Assembly: GCF_001571265.1 (NCBI RefSeq)
Contig: NZ_BCTL01000050.1
Coordinates: 1-43,680, forward strand
DNA from: Cedecea neteri NBRC 105707 = ATCC 33855
GTDB taxonomy: Bacteria > Pseudomonadota > Gammaproteobacteria > Enterobacterales > Enterobacteriaceae
Length of the DNA stretch: 43,680 nucleotides
Reading direction: 5' to 3'
In this document: positions 22,977 through 31,056 of the stretch, piece after piece
Position numbering within the stretch: the first letter of the stretch is position 1
How the letters are laid out: each line of letters begins with the position of its first letter
Translations under genes and position numbers: made by a program
The notes under the pieces: generated by a model
What the model was told of the DNA's origin: nothing
Database searches by the model: none
What the model saw: only the letters and a program-made list of their open reading frames with translations

Positions 22977-23240
22977 TTAGTTGTTATAACCGATATTGAT
23001 GACGACACAGTCATACTCCAGCCCCAAATCATCTACTAGCTCGTTATTAATAAATCGATTTAACTCATCAAGTATATTCTTATCATCCATAATTTCTTCT
23101 ACTGAATATCCAGTAATAGCAACAAATATTTCAAAACGCTCTTGAATAGTATTCATTATTTCTGGAGTTCCATCACACAACACGCTTACAACTATAGATA
23201 GTTTATTTGTCATAGAACTTTGTTCGTTGTTGTTTACCAT
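22977..23240 (-). CDS. Small hypothetical acidic protein
   Basis: 87 residues, clearly acidic (EEIMDDKNILDELNRF, LVDDLGLEYD), no membrane segment. An internal ATG (residue 10, MTNKLSIVVSVL) is an alternative start; GAGG lies about 10 bases before the first ATG. It is part of the alpA run. Confidence 0.5.
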   Translation of the reverse strand: MVNNNEQSSMTNKLSIVVSVLCDGTPEIMNTIQERFEIFVAITGYSVEEIMDDKNILDELNRFINNELVDDLGLEYDCVVINIGYNN

Positions 23241-23294
23241 TTATATTTTCCTCTTATATTTTTTGTTAGCCCCTTACGAGGAAAGATTATTTTT

Positions 23295-23591
23295 TTACTT
23301 TCTAAAGTTTTCTGAATACTCGACTAACATGGCAGCGACCAGTTCAAAGTTAACCTGATTAATATCACCACTATTACCTTCTTGGGCAGTGAACCTTTCA
23401 AAATTGTTCTGAATATGATTAATCACATGGATAATAAATGGACTCATAAAATCTGGATCATCCAAATAATCATTGGCGTCACCATCTCCATTAACTTCCA
23501 TGAACATATTCCAGCTTGCGGAAAACGATCTGCATGCAAGGTCATAGAACAGTTCGATTGATTTATTAATACCTATCGTATCTTTAGACAT
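23295..23591 (-). CDS. Small hypothetical acidic protein
   Basis: 98 residues, acidic (GDGDANDYLDDPDF), helical. It begins MSKDTIGINKSIELFYDLAC, and GAGG precedes the ATG. The N-terminal layout (start, then a helix with F/Y and Ala/Ser) recalls the 104-residue neighbour upstream, so the two could be distant paralogues. I cannot name a family. Confidence 0.5.
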   Translation of the reverse strand: MSKDTIGINKSIELFYDLACRSFSASWNMFMEVNGDGDANDYLDDPDFMSPFIIHVINHIQNNFERFTAQEGNSGDINQVNFELVAAMLVEYSENFRK

Positions 23592-23642
23592 ATTTATATC
23601 CTCATAGTTAAATGCTTATTTAATTCATTGTATTTTTATTAG

Positions 23643-23654
23643 CCCCTTTCGGGG
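23643..23654 (-). repeat. GAAA-loop hairpin between two small genes
   Basis: On the minus strand CCCC-GAAA-GGGG lies between the stop of the 104-residue gene and the start of the 98-residue gene. A degenerate counterpart (CCTC-GTAA-GGGG) lies at about 23270-23281 in the next gap. Such loops recur at 2293-2312 and 22551-22568. Confidence 0.5.
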
Positions 23655-23669
23655 CCGAATACTCTGCTG

Positions 23670-23984
23670 TTAGCCCATGCCAAAAAGCAATGCCTTTATA
23701 TGGACACTTTTCATTTCCAATATAACTTTATCCATATCAACATAAATCAGTCTTTCTCTTTTACCAGCTTCTTCCATATGCCCATCAAAACGCTTAGCCA
23801 GATAATCTTTAACATGTGAAAGATACGATTCCGTTCTATTATTATCTAACATAATAGATGCGACTAACTCATGATCTCCTTGCTCTTTATATATCAGCAT
23901 TCCAGCCACATAAAGATACTTTGCCATAGCAAAAAATGTTTTTGTGGATAACTCTTTAATACTTTCCATTTCTTGATTATTCAT
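23670..23984 (-). CDS. Small hypothetical protein
   Basis: 104 residues, helical, no family recognised. It begins MNNQEMESIKELSTKTFFAM and has an AKYLYVAGMLIYKE helix. AAGAGGAAA precedes the ATG. It is the gene directly after alpA (32 bp gap). Confidence 0.55.
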   Translation of the reverse strand: MNNQEMESIKELSTKTFFAMAKYLYVAGMLIYKEQGDHELVASIMLDNNRTESYLSHVKDYLAKRFDGHMEEAGKRERLIYVDMDKVILEMKSVHIKALLFGMG

Positions 23985-24016
23985 TTTATTTCCTCTTGTT
24001 GTTATTAAAATATTTG

Positions 24017-24235
24017 TTATTCAGATACAGGACGTGAATCAGAAATGATTTTCTCAATCCATGCATCAATCTCACTTTCTATAAAGGCAATAGACCTTAA
24101 ACCCGTTTTAACCTGCGATGGAAAGCGTCCAGCTTTAATAAGTGTATAGATCCATGTCTTTCCAAATCCCGTTCTCCTTATTACTTCGGGCAACCGAATA
24201 AGTTTTGGATGTTTATCTGTTTTGTTTTGAACCAT
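24017..24235 (-). CDS. alpA: AlpA-family transcriptional regulator
   Basis: A 72-residue MerR-like winged-helix protein. The sequence KLIRLPEVIRRTGFGKTWIY followed by TLIKAGRFPSQVKTG and IAFIESEIDAWIEK is the standard AlpA pattern. AlpA-type proteins activate excision or early genes of P4-like and CP4-57-like elements. AGGAGA precedes the ATG. It heads the run of small genes that extends to 22274. Inverted and direct repeats that could be its operators lie just upstream (24295-24376). Confidence 0.88.
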   Translation of the reverse strand: MVQNKTDKHPKLIRLPEVIRRTGFGKTWIYTLIKAGRFPSQVKTGLRSIAFIESEIDAWIEKIISDSRPVSE

Positions 24236-24294
24236 GTTTATCTCCTGTGTTGTTCGATGGAGATAATTCTAGGATTTTGGCTAGTATTAAACTA

Positions 24295-24376
24295 GGGATG
24301 TTCACCAACAGTGAGTTTCGCGGAAATTTTTGGAGGGGTACTCTTTATAGGGACGTTCGCAGGTTGTGAACATCCC
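24295..24376. promoter_or_regulatory. Operator-like repeats upstream of alpA
   Basis: GGGATGTTCAC (24295-24305) is repeated as GGGACGTTCGC (24350-24360) and as the exact inverse GTGAACATCCC (24366-24376). The three copies fill the space between alpA and the gene next to it, so one protein probably binds all three. Confidence 0.6.
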
Positions 24377-24382
24377 TTGTGT

Positions 24383-25246
24383 TTACTTTTTGTTTTTATC
24401 CGAGGATTTATCGTTAAGTGTTATCACGTCAACGACACCCCAATCCTTTAACACATTGTTTTTAATATAAAAATCATTTAAAACTTTGAAGTACTCATCG
24501 TTATCAAGATAACTTTTTGCGTAATGATAATCAGTATCTTTGATGTTCTCACTACTTCTGATCCCATTATTACCATGCAGGATGTCAGCTAAAATTGTGA
24601 AAGGTATATTCTTACCTTCGTTATAGAGCTGTTCCCATGAGATCAAATCCATCAAAGGGATAACTTTGTAATCAAGTATTCTTTCAAAGGTCTTATGACC
24701 AAACCTAAACTTTCGCTTCGGGGGTTTAGGCGTTTTTAGTTGCTTTTGCCATAAAGCAATCAGTACTTTCAGGTGTTCTGCGAGATCGTCACTGCTGGCT
24801 TCTTCCAAGTCAATTTCAATCAGCATCTTGTTAGCAGGGTTCATGCCTCCTTGTTTGAGATACTCAGAGATGTAGTCCGAACTCACTGCAACAGGGTCTG
24901 TTTGCTCTGAAGTCTCCAGCCGATACATAGCCCGCCCATAGTTGAACAATTGAACTCTGGTCATCGGCCTGACAGCATAGCTATGTGACAGTCTGTGATT
25001 GTCTGAAATCCAGTCCGATTTAAGTATCACATCACCACATCGGATTTTGGCATCATGGTATATCGCTTGCATTTGATTACTTTTGCCTGCTGTTTCCCAT
25101 TGTTGCCTCGTTTTGTAAGCAAGCATCCGTCTTTCAAGCTCTGCATAGATTTGTTCTAGGGTGAGATCTTTCAGGCCATCATATCGGCGCACATCAAACC
25201 AAGATAAGGCTGCCCTGATATCTTCCATTTCCTTTTGTGTAGTCAT
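24383..25246 (-). CDS. Hypothetical island protein, possibly DUF6387-type
   Basis: A 287-residue soluble protein near the attR end. The opening (ALSWFDVRRYDGLKDLTLEQ) recalls the WFD..KYD.L..L......E start of DUF6387 proteins, which often lie at the ends of integrase-bearing islands; I am not sure of this. The rest is helical and ends in a Lys-rich tail (DKSSDKNKK). The ribosome site is weak. Function unknown. Confidence 0.55.
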   Translation of the reverse strand: MTTQKEMEDIRAALSWFDVRRYDGLKDLTLEQIYAELERRMLAYKTRQQWETAGKSNQMQAIYHDAKIRCGDVILKSDWISDNHRLSHSYAVRPMTRVQLFNYGRAMYRLETSEQTDPVAVSSDYISEYLKQGGMNPANKMLIEIDLEEASSDDLAEHLKVLIALWQKQLKTPKPPKRKFRFGHKTFERILDYKVIPLMDLISWEQLYNEGKNIPFTILADILHGNNGIRSSENIKDTDYHYAKSYLDNDEYFKVLNDFYIKNNVLKDWGVVDVITLNDKSSDKNKK

Positions 25247-25558
25247 TGTTCTACCGATTGCTTTTATGTTTCATAAAAGTTAACCCATTCAAGATGATAG
25301 AGAAAGTGGAAAAGAGGGGGCGGGTTTTCAAAATGATGTGAGAGCAGAGAAGTGATCTTGGATGTAAGAGCGTTCATCTTGACTAAACATTCTTTCTTTA
25401 ATAAAAAATAACTAATTGTTTTACATCAATTCCTTTAACAAAAATAACGACAACATCATGTTGATATATAAAGTGAAATCAGATTCGTATAGTTAGATGG
25501 TTATGACAACAACCAATTGTTTTTAATTGACATTTTATTGATAATAAAATAATAATGA
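25247..25558. other. Gene-free AT-rich end of the island
   Basis: No gene or clear structure is visible between the last island gene and the terminal repeat, apart from AT-rich stretches that could bind IHF-like proteins. Confidence 0.4.
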
Positions 25559-25576
25559 TGGTAAATATGTTGGTAA
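25559..25576 (+). repeat. Right-end copy of the 18-bp terminal direct repeat
   Basis: Identical to 118-135 and in the same orientation, 50 bp before the attachment core. It is a candidate arm-type binding site for the integrase or its directionality factor. Confidence 0.5.
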
Positions 25577-25626
25577 AAATATAGTTACCTTTAAAAAAGT
25601 CACTAATAACAGGAGATACAGATGAA

Positions 25627-25650
25627 GTTCGAGTCCAGTCAGAGGAGCCA
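25627..25650 (+). repeat. attR core: copy of the tRNA-Asn 3' end
   Basis: These 24 bases, ending AGTCAGAGGAGCCA, equal the 3' end (T-arm, acceptor strand and CCA) of enterobacterial tRNA-Asn as I know it. No rest of a tRNA is present, so this is the duplicated attachment site left by integration. It marks the right border of the island. Confidence 0.85.
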
Positions 25651-25659
25651 TATTTGAGA

Positions 25660-25687
25660 AGCCCGCTTAAGGAAACTTAAGCGGGCT
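25660..25687 (+). terminator. Original tRNA-Asn terminator, now at the right border
   Basis: Twelve-base perfect arms AGCCCGCTTAAG and CTTAAGCGGGCT enclose a GAAA loop and are followed by a T-run. It directly follows the attR core and was probably the chromosomal terminator of the tRNA gene before the island entered. Confidence 0.85.
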
Positions 25688-25790
25688 TTTTGCTTTTTTA
25701 AACACCCTACTTTCACGCGGCATTATGAATACCGGATTTTCATCGGATTAATTAACTGCCTCGACGCACAAAGCAACTGAGGGTCTAAAT

Positions 25791-26051
25791 TCAGGATTGG
25801 CCTTCCCACTGGCTATAGAGATCCAGCACTGCCGCTGCAAAATCATCATCAACCGTATAGAAATAGCATTCCGGTACGTTAAGTACTTTGGCAAAAGCAC
25901 ACATCATTTCAAACGTTGGGCGGTGTATTCCACTCTCGTATTGAGATACGCGTGAGCGAGCCGTAGCCTCTTCAATACCAGCCGATATCCCTAATTTCTC
26001 TTGAGTGAAATTAGCCCGTAAGCGAGCAGTTTTAAGACGAGCGGGCAACAT
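25791..26051 (-). CDS. XRE-family transcriptional regulator, tandem paralogue 1
   Basis: About 86 residues with an XRE helix-turn-helix: RLKTARLRANFTQEKLG, then ARSRVSQYESGIHRPTFEMM, then the CAFAKVLNVPECYFYTVDDDF end common to Cro/CI-like regulators. I prefer the start at MLPARLK because the paralogue at 26155 begins at the same place; an earlier ATG at 26138 is possible. It is almost identical in the centre to the next gene. Confidence 0.75.
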   Translation of the reverse strand: MLPARLKTARLRANFTQEKLGISAGIEEATARSRVSQYESGIHRPTFEMMCAFAKVLNVPECYFYTVDDDFAAAVLDLYSQWEGQS

Positions 26052-26154
26052 AGCGGCACCATCCATAAAGAATATTGCCCGCATGTTTAGCATTACTATA
26101 CAGATGAAATGCTTAGAGTTCCTGAACAACAGGGGCAAAACAGCCGTGCTGCTA

Positions 26155-26415
26155 TCAGGAATGTTCCTGATCTTTCAGATAAAGCGCCAAAACCCTTTCC
26201 GCAAAATCATCATCAACCGTATAGAAATAGCATTCCGGTATGTTAAGTACTTTGGCAAAAGCACACATCATTTCAAACGTCGGGCGATGTACCCCACCCT
26301 CGTACTGAGAAATACGAGATCGGGCTGTTTCTTCCTCTATACCGGCCAGAACACCCAGCCGTTCCTGAGTCAGATGAGCATTTAATCGAGCTGTTTTGAG
26401 ACGAACCGGGAGCAT
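26155..26415 (-). CDS. XRE-family transcriptional regulator, tandem paralogue 2
   Basis: About 86 residues: MLPVRLKTARLNAHLTQERL, ARSRISQYEGGVHRPTFEMM, AFAKVLNIPECYFYTVDDDF. It is the tandem duplicate of the gene at 25791-26051, differing mainly in the first helix and the last 15 residues. The upstream TGTTTAGCATTACT is also shared, so the duplication includes the promoter. Confidence 0.75.
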   Translation of the reverse strand: MLPVRLKTARLNAHLTQERLGVLAGIEEETARSRISQYEGGVHRPTFEMMCAFAKVLNIPECYFYTVDDDFAERVLALYLKDQEHS

Positions 26416-26534
26416 CAAAAGTACCATCAATGATCATACATTGACTTAATGTTTAGCATTACTTAACATCGCTCTTGTTTAGACATCCTGAACAAAAGAG
26501 TTTTATTAGAAACGACAGAACAAGGAAGGTAAAA

Positions 26535-26753
26535 ATGACTGCTACTGACTGGCACCCGGCAGACATCATCGCCGGGTTAAGAAAGAAAGGAACCTCACTG
26601 GCTGCAGTTTCGCGTAATGCAGGTTTAGCGTCCTCCACGCTAGCAAATGCACTAACAAGACGCTGGCCCAAAGGGGAACGGTTGATCGCTGAAGAACTGG
26701 GCGTTGCGCCACAACAGATTTGGCCGTCCCGTTATCATAAACAGGAAAATTAG
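26535..26753 (+). CDS. Nlp/Ner-like (SfsB-like) DNA-binding regulator
   Basis: A 72-residue lambda-repressor-fold protein of the Ner/Nlp group: DWHPADIIAGLRKKGTSLAA, VSRNAGLASSTLANALTRRW, PKGERLIAEELGVAPQQIWPSRY. This matches the WH..DI...L...G.SL..L....L...T..NAL...P..E..IA..LG..P..IWP.RY pattern. AAGGAAGG lies before the ATG. It is divergent from the XRE pair. Confidence 0.85.
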   Translation: MTATDWHPADIIAGLRKKGTSLAAVSRNAGLASSTLANALTRRWPKGERLIAEELGVAPQQIWPSRYHKQEN

Positions 26754-26923
26754 TGACGCTAAAACCAATCTCCCGATCTTTATTTGAGCTATGCCAATAA
26801 AGGTCGGGCGAACGGCAATGTATTCCCTTTTCCCTCTGCGTTCCCGTTGCCAGCCGCCCCAATACGCCGTATGTTGAATCCCCTTCTCTAGTCTTGATTA
26901 GTTGCTTTACGCGTTGAGGAAAA

Positions 26924-27253
26924 ATGGAATCATTGTTTGTCTACGGCACGCTCCGCCCCGGCCACGTTAATGCACATATCATGGAAAACATTGGCGGAGA
27001 GTGGCTGCCGGGCTATGTGCGCGGCACTTTTTACCAACGGGGCTGGGGAGCAGCTGCCGACTTTCCAGGCATCGTGCTGGATAAAAGTGGCCCGGAGGTT
27101 AACGGCTATCTGTTTTTCTCTCAAAATCTGAAAGAACACTGGCCAATGCTGGACGAATTTGAAGACGGTTACGATCGTGTTGAAGTCGAGGTCACCACGC
27201 GTGATGGCCGCACCGTCACCGCGTGGATTTATGAGTTGCAGCCGCAGCGTTAG
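26924..27253 (+). CDS. Gamma-glutamylcyclotransferase-like protein (YtfP-like)
   Basis: A 109-residue GGCT-fold protein. The N-terminal YGTLRPGHVNAH loop and the catalytic-type acidic residue in MLDEFEDGYDR are visible. Family members act on gamma-glutamyl amines or are of unknown substrate. GAGG precedes the ATG. It is a chromosomal-type gene (GC-rich). Confidence 0.82.
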   Translation: MESLFVYGTLRPGHVNAHIMENIGGEWLPGYVRGTFYQRGWGAAADFPGIVLDKSGPEVNGYLFFSQNLKEHWPMLDEFEDGYDRVEVEVTTRDGRTVTAWIYELQPQR

Positions 27254-27257
27254 CAGA

Positions 27258-27279
27258 AGACCGAAAGCAAGTCCGGTCT
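27258..27279. terminator. Weak hairpin between two convergent genes
   Basis: Arms AGACCG and CGGTCT with a 10-base loop lie between the GGCT-like gene and the YbgA-like gene. There is no strong T-run, so its strength as a terminator is doubtful. Confidence 0.4.
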
Positions 27280-27294
27280 CCTACTTTTAGCCGG

Positions 27295-28254
27295 TTAATT
27301 CACGGCAAGCCTCAGCGCTAAATAGTCCGGATAAGGGTTAAAGTAGTTCTGCGTCTGCAGATAACGGTCCGGGTATTCCGCCAGATAATGTTTTAGCAGC
27401 GTCAGGGGAGCCAGGATCGGCAACAACCCATCGCGATAGTGCAGGATCACATCCCGCAGCTCACCGCGCTGGCGAGTATTCAACTGTGGACGAAAATATC
27501 CCTGAATATGCATCAACACATTGGTGTGATTTTTCCGCGAGGCGGGCATTTTAAGGATAGCCATCAGTTTCTCGCGGTAGGCCACAAAGAAGCTGTCCAG
27601 GTCGTCCCACTGATGCAATGAGGCGACGAAAGGCCCAATTTCACGGTAACCCGCCTGATGGTGTGCCAGCAGCTGAAGTTTGTACCGGCTATGGAAATCG
27701 AGTAACGCACGGCGGCTCAGGCCGCTGGCCCGCAGCGTGTTCAGCTCATGCAGTGCGAAAACGCGCTCCACAAAGTTCTCCCGCAGCATCGGATCATGCA
27801 GGCGACCATCTTCTTCCACCGGCAGCCAGGGGAATTTCTCCAGCAACGCTTTGGTGAACGTTCCCACGCCCTCCTTACGGCCAGGATTGCCCTTCACGTC
27901 GTACAGCCTGACACGTTCCATACCGCAGCTCGGCGACTTAGCACAAACGATAAATCCAGTAAGTCCATCCAGCCCCGAGACATAGTTCGTGGCGAAATCG
28001 GCCATTTTTTCCGTGACGTCATCATGCGGGGCCTGGCTGAAACGCATTCTGATGTCCCCCTCCCCTAATTTAACCAGGCGCAGAGCAGGCCGGGGGACAG
28101 GTAGCCCAATCGCCATTTCCGGGCAAACGGGTTTGAACGTCACACTCTGAGCCAACCCCTCCATTACAAAGGCCATTCGTTTGTGCCCGCCGTCAAATCG
28201 CACAGCCGAACCGGTTAAACAGCCGCTGATCCCAATCACAGGTTTCGTGTTCAT
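27295..28254 (-). CDS. ybgA: YbgA-like protein (DUF523 plus DUF1722)
   Basis: A 319-residue two-domain protein. DUF523 is at residues 1 to about 150, with IGISGCLTGSAVRFDGGHKR, PVCPEMAIGLPVPR and CAKSPSCGM motifs. DUF1722 follows, with FHSRYKLQLLAHHQAGYREIG. The E. coli YbgA corresponds to the second domain. The function is not settled. GAGAGGAT precedes the ATG at 28254; an upstream in-frame ATG is not needed. Confidence 0.82.
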   Translation of the reverse strand: MNTKPVIGISGCLTGSAVRFDGGHKRMAFVMEGLAQSVTFKPVCPEMAIGLPVPRPALRLVKLGEGDIRMRFSQAPHDDVTEKMADFATNYVSGLDGLTGFIVCAKSPSCGMERVRLYDVKGNPGRKEGVGTFTKALLEKFPWLPVEEDGRLHDPMLRENFVERVFALHELNTLRASGLSRRALLDFHSRYKLQLLAHHQAGYREIGPFVASLHQWDDLDSFFVAYREKLMAILKMPASRKNHTNVLMHIQGYFRPQLNTRQRGELRDVILHYRDGLLPILAPLTLLKHYLAEYPDRYLQTQNYFNPYPDYLALRLAVN

Positions 28255-28509
28255 GGCTTTATCCTCTCTGCTTTGCGGGTGAATAAACGCGTGACTGTGC
28301 CCAGGGTCACTGACGTTGTGTATAATTAAAACTTGCACAAATGCTTAAATTTGTCCAAGTTTAGATTAAGGTTTTTCATAAAAACCAATAATTTCAATTT
28401 ATTGAAGTAATGAGTTCGATGCGAGAATTTTCATTTTTGACAGCAAAGATCGACCCACCACGTTTTCAGCAGGTCGTTTGATGAGCATGTCGCGGCGGTG
28501 CCGAACGAA

Positions 28510-29238
28510 CTAGAGGGGAATGATCTCGAGAGTAGCGCCCTGCAGCTGCCAGAGCTCCAGTTGCTTTTTGCGTGCCGCCGTCAACTTACCGGATGTGACC
28601 AGCAGCCATTTTCGATCGGGAAAGATTTCCGGGGCCAGTACGGCAGGCGGAACTGGAAGCACGTCGATACGGTGCCCCTGACCGGTACGTCTGAGCGCTT
28701 CCAGCCAGATTTCACAGGGGTCGTTCAGATGCCAGCCGGTAATCAGGCAGTTGTCACCCGCCGCTCGCTTATCCCCTTCGAGGCAAAATGAGGTGTAGGC
28801 GATAATGATACCGTCAAGGATTTCGCGCAGGGTCATGATTGCCGGTACGTTAGCCGAGACTTTACTGCGCAAGGGGCGCAAAACCTCCGTCACCAGTTCT
28901 GCGCGGGGATACTCCCGACCTGCATCGTAGATAAGCTGGCGAAGGGATTCGATCTTTCCCTCATTCAGCCGCTGCAGCATACTTTCCTGCAGGCCTTGCC
29001 AATTGTCCGCTCTGCGCGTTTCAGGCCGGGCCAGCAGCGGCTTCACCTGACTGACGGGCACCCCTTTTTTCACCCAGTCGAGAATGTTAAGCGCCTGCTG
29101 GATATCGGCATCGCTGTACTGCCGGTGGCCACCTTCGGTACGCAGCGGCTTAAGCAGGCCGTAACGACGCTGCCAGGCACGGAGCGTGGTGGCGTTTATC
29201 CCACACAGCCTGGCAAATTCGCCGATAGAGTAAGTCAT
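28510..29238 (-). CDS. MlrA-like MerR-family regulator
   Basis: A 242-residue protein with an N-terminal MerR helix-turn-helix (MTYSIGEFARLCGINATTLR, AWQRRYGLLKP, GGHRQYSDADI), then a B12-binding-fold-like C-terminus (ITGWHLNDPCEIWLEAL). It closely resembles MlrA (YehV), the activator of csgD and curli genes, in overall layout. It may be an MlrA paralogue (BluR-like). The start is the ATG at 29238. Confidence 0.78.
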   Translation of the reverse strand: MTYSIGEFARLCGINATTLRAWQRRYGLLKPLRTEGGHRQYSDADIQQALNILDWVKKGVPVSQVKPLLARPETRRADNWQGLQESMLQRLNEGKIESLRQLIYDAGREYPRAELVTEVLRPLRSKVSANVPAIMTLREILDGIIIAYTSFCLEGDKRAAGDNCLITGWHLNDPCEIWLEALRRTGQGHRIDVLPVPPAVLAPEIFPDRKWLLVTSGKLTAARKKQLELWQLQGATLEIIPL

Positions 29239-29433
29239 GAGATGCACCTGATAACCATGAATATTCACAATATACTACGAATTATGCCGGGCTGAACGAA
29301 GCGCAAAGCGTCGCACTTTATTTTCAATGCCCAAAGGGAAAACGTTCACCCTGTTACCGGCTTTGATACCCACGGCTGAAGAAATCCCCACCAGAGAAAA
29401 GTCTGGCAGGGACCCGGCCGACTAAAGGGATAA

Positions 29434-30009
29434 TTAGCTTAAATCGTGCAGGTCGTTATTCAGCGCCTCACTCAGCCTAATCTCTTCGAAGTTCACCGCC
29501 AGCCCACCGCGCTGCGGGGTGCAGCACATTACCCCAACCCTGCATGTGTCGGATGCCGGGAAATGCGCCAGCCTCAGTAGCGGCCAGGTTTTGCCGTCGG
29601 CAGAATACTGCAGCCGCAGACTGTCGCCTTTTCGGGTCAGGCGCATCCAGAACAGATTCGCATTACCAGGAAACACGCCGGTTGCCCAGTCGGAATGGCC
29701 CAGCGTCAGCACGCTGCCAATGGCCGGGGCGCCGTCGTTAAACTCGATCCCCGCTTTTAGCCAGTGGGATTCATCCATCAACAGCATGATACCAGCCTGA
29801 TCGTAGAGCGCGCTAAAATCCGCTTTTACCTTCACCTGGAAGGTAAAATCCCCGCTCACATCGCAGCCATAAAAATGGCCGGAGAAGCGCTCAAAGCCGT
29901 ACCACGTTTTGCGCCAAAAATCGGTTTGTTCGTCGGTGACGACAGAAAGCACGCCGTCGCCTTCACGCCAGACTTTTGGCGCATTAATCCAGTAAAAATC
30001 CGTGTTCAT
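29434..30009 (-). CDS. DUF1349 (concanavalin-like) protein
   Basis: A 191-residue beta-rich protein. The N-terminal WINAPKVWREGDGVLSVVTD, then DFWRKTWYGFERFSGHFYGC, GIMLLMDESHWLKAGIEF and FWMRLTRKGDSLRLQYSADG are characteristic of the DUF1349/regulator-of-enolase-like lectin-fold family. It is probably cytoplasmic; ligand unknown. It lies 24 bp downstream of the oxidoreductase gene and is likely co-transcribed with it. Confidence 0.8.
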   Translation of the reverse strand: MNTDFYWINAPKVWREGDGVLSVVTDEQTDFWRKTWYGFERFSGHFYGCDVSGDFTFQVKVKADFSALYDQAGIMLLMDESHWLKAGIEFNDGAPAIGSVLTLGHSDWATGVFPGNANLFWMRLTRKGDSLRLQYSADGKTWPLLRLAHFPASDTCRVGVMCCTPQRGGLAVNFEEIRLSEALNNDLHDLS

Positions 30010-30033
30010 GGCATGACCTTTTCCCTGTTGTAT

Positions 30034-31056
30034 TTAACGCCAGCCCAGCGCTGGCGCAACGTGCTTCAGAATAGATTCGATTACATGCACGTTATAGTCC
30101 ACGCCCAGCTGGTTTGGCACGGTTAACAGCAGCGTGTCGGCTTCAGCAATCGCTTCATCCTGCGCCAGTTGCTTAATGAGCAGTTCCGGCTCAGCGGCAT
30201 AGCTGCGGCCAAAAATGGCCCGGGTTTGTGGCTCGATATAGCCGACCTGGTCGCCTTCTTTACCGCTGCCGCCAAAGTAGTTGCGGTCACGCTGGTCCAT
30301 TAACGCGAAGATGCTGCGGCTAACGGAAACGCGTGGCTCACGCGCGTGACCAGCTTCTTTCCAGGCGGCGCGATAGGCGCGGATTTGCTTCGCCTGCTGG
30401 ATATGGAACGGCTCGCCGGTTTCATCGGTTTTCAACGTGGAGCTTTGCAGGTTCATCCCCAACTGTGCCGCCCAAACCGAGGTCGCATTGGAGCTTGCCC
30501 CCCACCAGATACGCTCCCGCAGCCCGGCAGAAAACGGCTCAAGGCGCAGCAGACCCGGCGGATTAGGAAACATTGGCTGCGGGTTCGGCTCGGCAAAACC
30601 TTCCCCTTTCAGCGCCTCGAGGAACACTTCGGTATGACGACGCGCCATATCAGACTCGGTTTCTCCTTCCCCTGGCACATAGCCAAAATAACGCCAGCCG
30701 TCGATCACCTGCTCCGGCGAGCCACGGCTGATCCCAAGCTGCAGACGGCCCCCGGAGATCAAGTCCGCCGCGCCCGCGTCCTCCACCATGTAAAGCGGGT
30801 TTTCATAGCGCATATCGATAACGCCGGTGCCGATTTCAATACGTTTAGTTTTTGCCCCAATGGCCGCCAGCAGCGGGAAAGGCGAGCTTAGCTGGCGAGC
30901 AAAGTGGTGCACGCGGAAATAAGCGCCGTCCGCGCCAAGCTCTTCGGCGGCAACGGCAAGGTCGATGGACTGCAGCAGCGTATCCGCCGCAGAGCGCGTG
31001 CCTGACTGAGCGGCAGGCGACCAGTGACCAAACGAGAGAAAGCCAATCTTTTTCAT
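30034..31056 (-). CDS. Luciferase-like (LLM class) flavin-dependent oxidoreductase
   Basis: A 340-residue bacterial-luciferase-like monooxygenase of the single-subunit type. The pattern IGFLSFGHWSP, VAAEELGADGAYFRVHHFAR, IEIGTGVIDMRYENPLYMVEDAGAAD and LQLGISRGSPE gives the FMN- and substrate-binding barrel. The substrate is unknown. AAGGA lies upstream of the ATG. It is divergent from the thiamine operon. Confidence 0.85.
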   Translation of the reverse strand: MKKIGFLSFGHWSPAAQSGTRSAADTLLQSIDLAVAAEELGADGAYFRVHHFARQLSSPFPLLAAIGAKTKRIEIGTGVIDMRYENPLYMVEDAGAADLISGGRLQLGISRGSPEQVIDGWRYFGYVPGEGETESDMARRHTEVFLEALKGEGFAEPNPQPMFPNPPGLLRLEPFSAGLRERIWWGASSNATSVWAAQLGMNLQSSTLKTDETGEPFHIQQAKQIRAYRAAWKEAGHAREPRVSVSRSIFALMDQRDRNYFGGSGKEGDQVGYIEPQTRAIFGRSYAAEPELLIKQLAQDEAIAEADTLLLTVPNQLGVDYNVHVIESILKHVAPALGWR

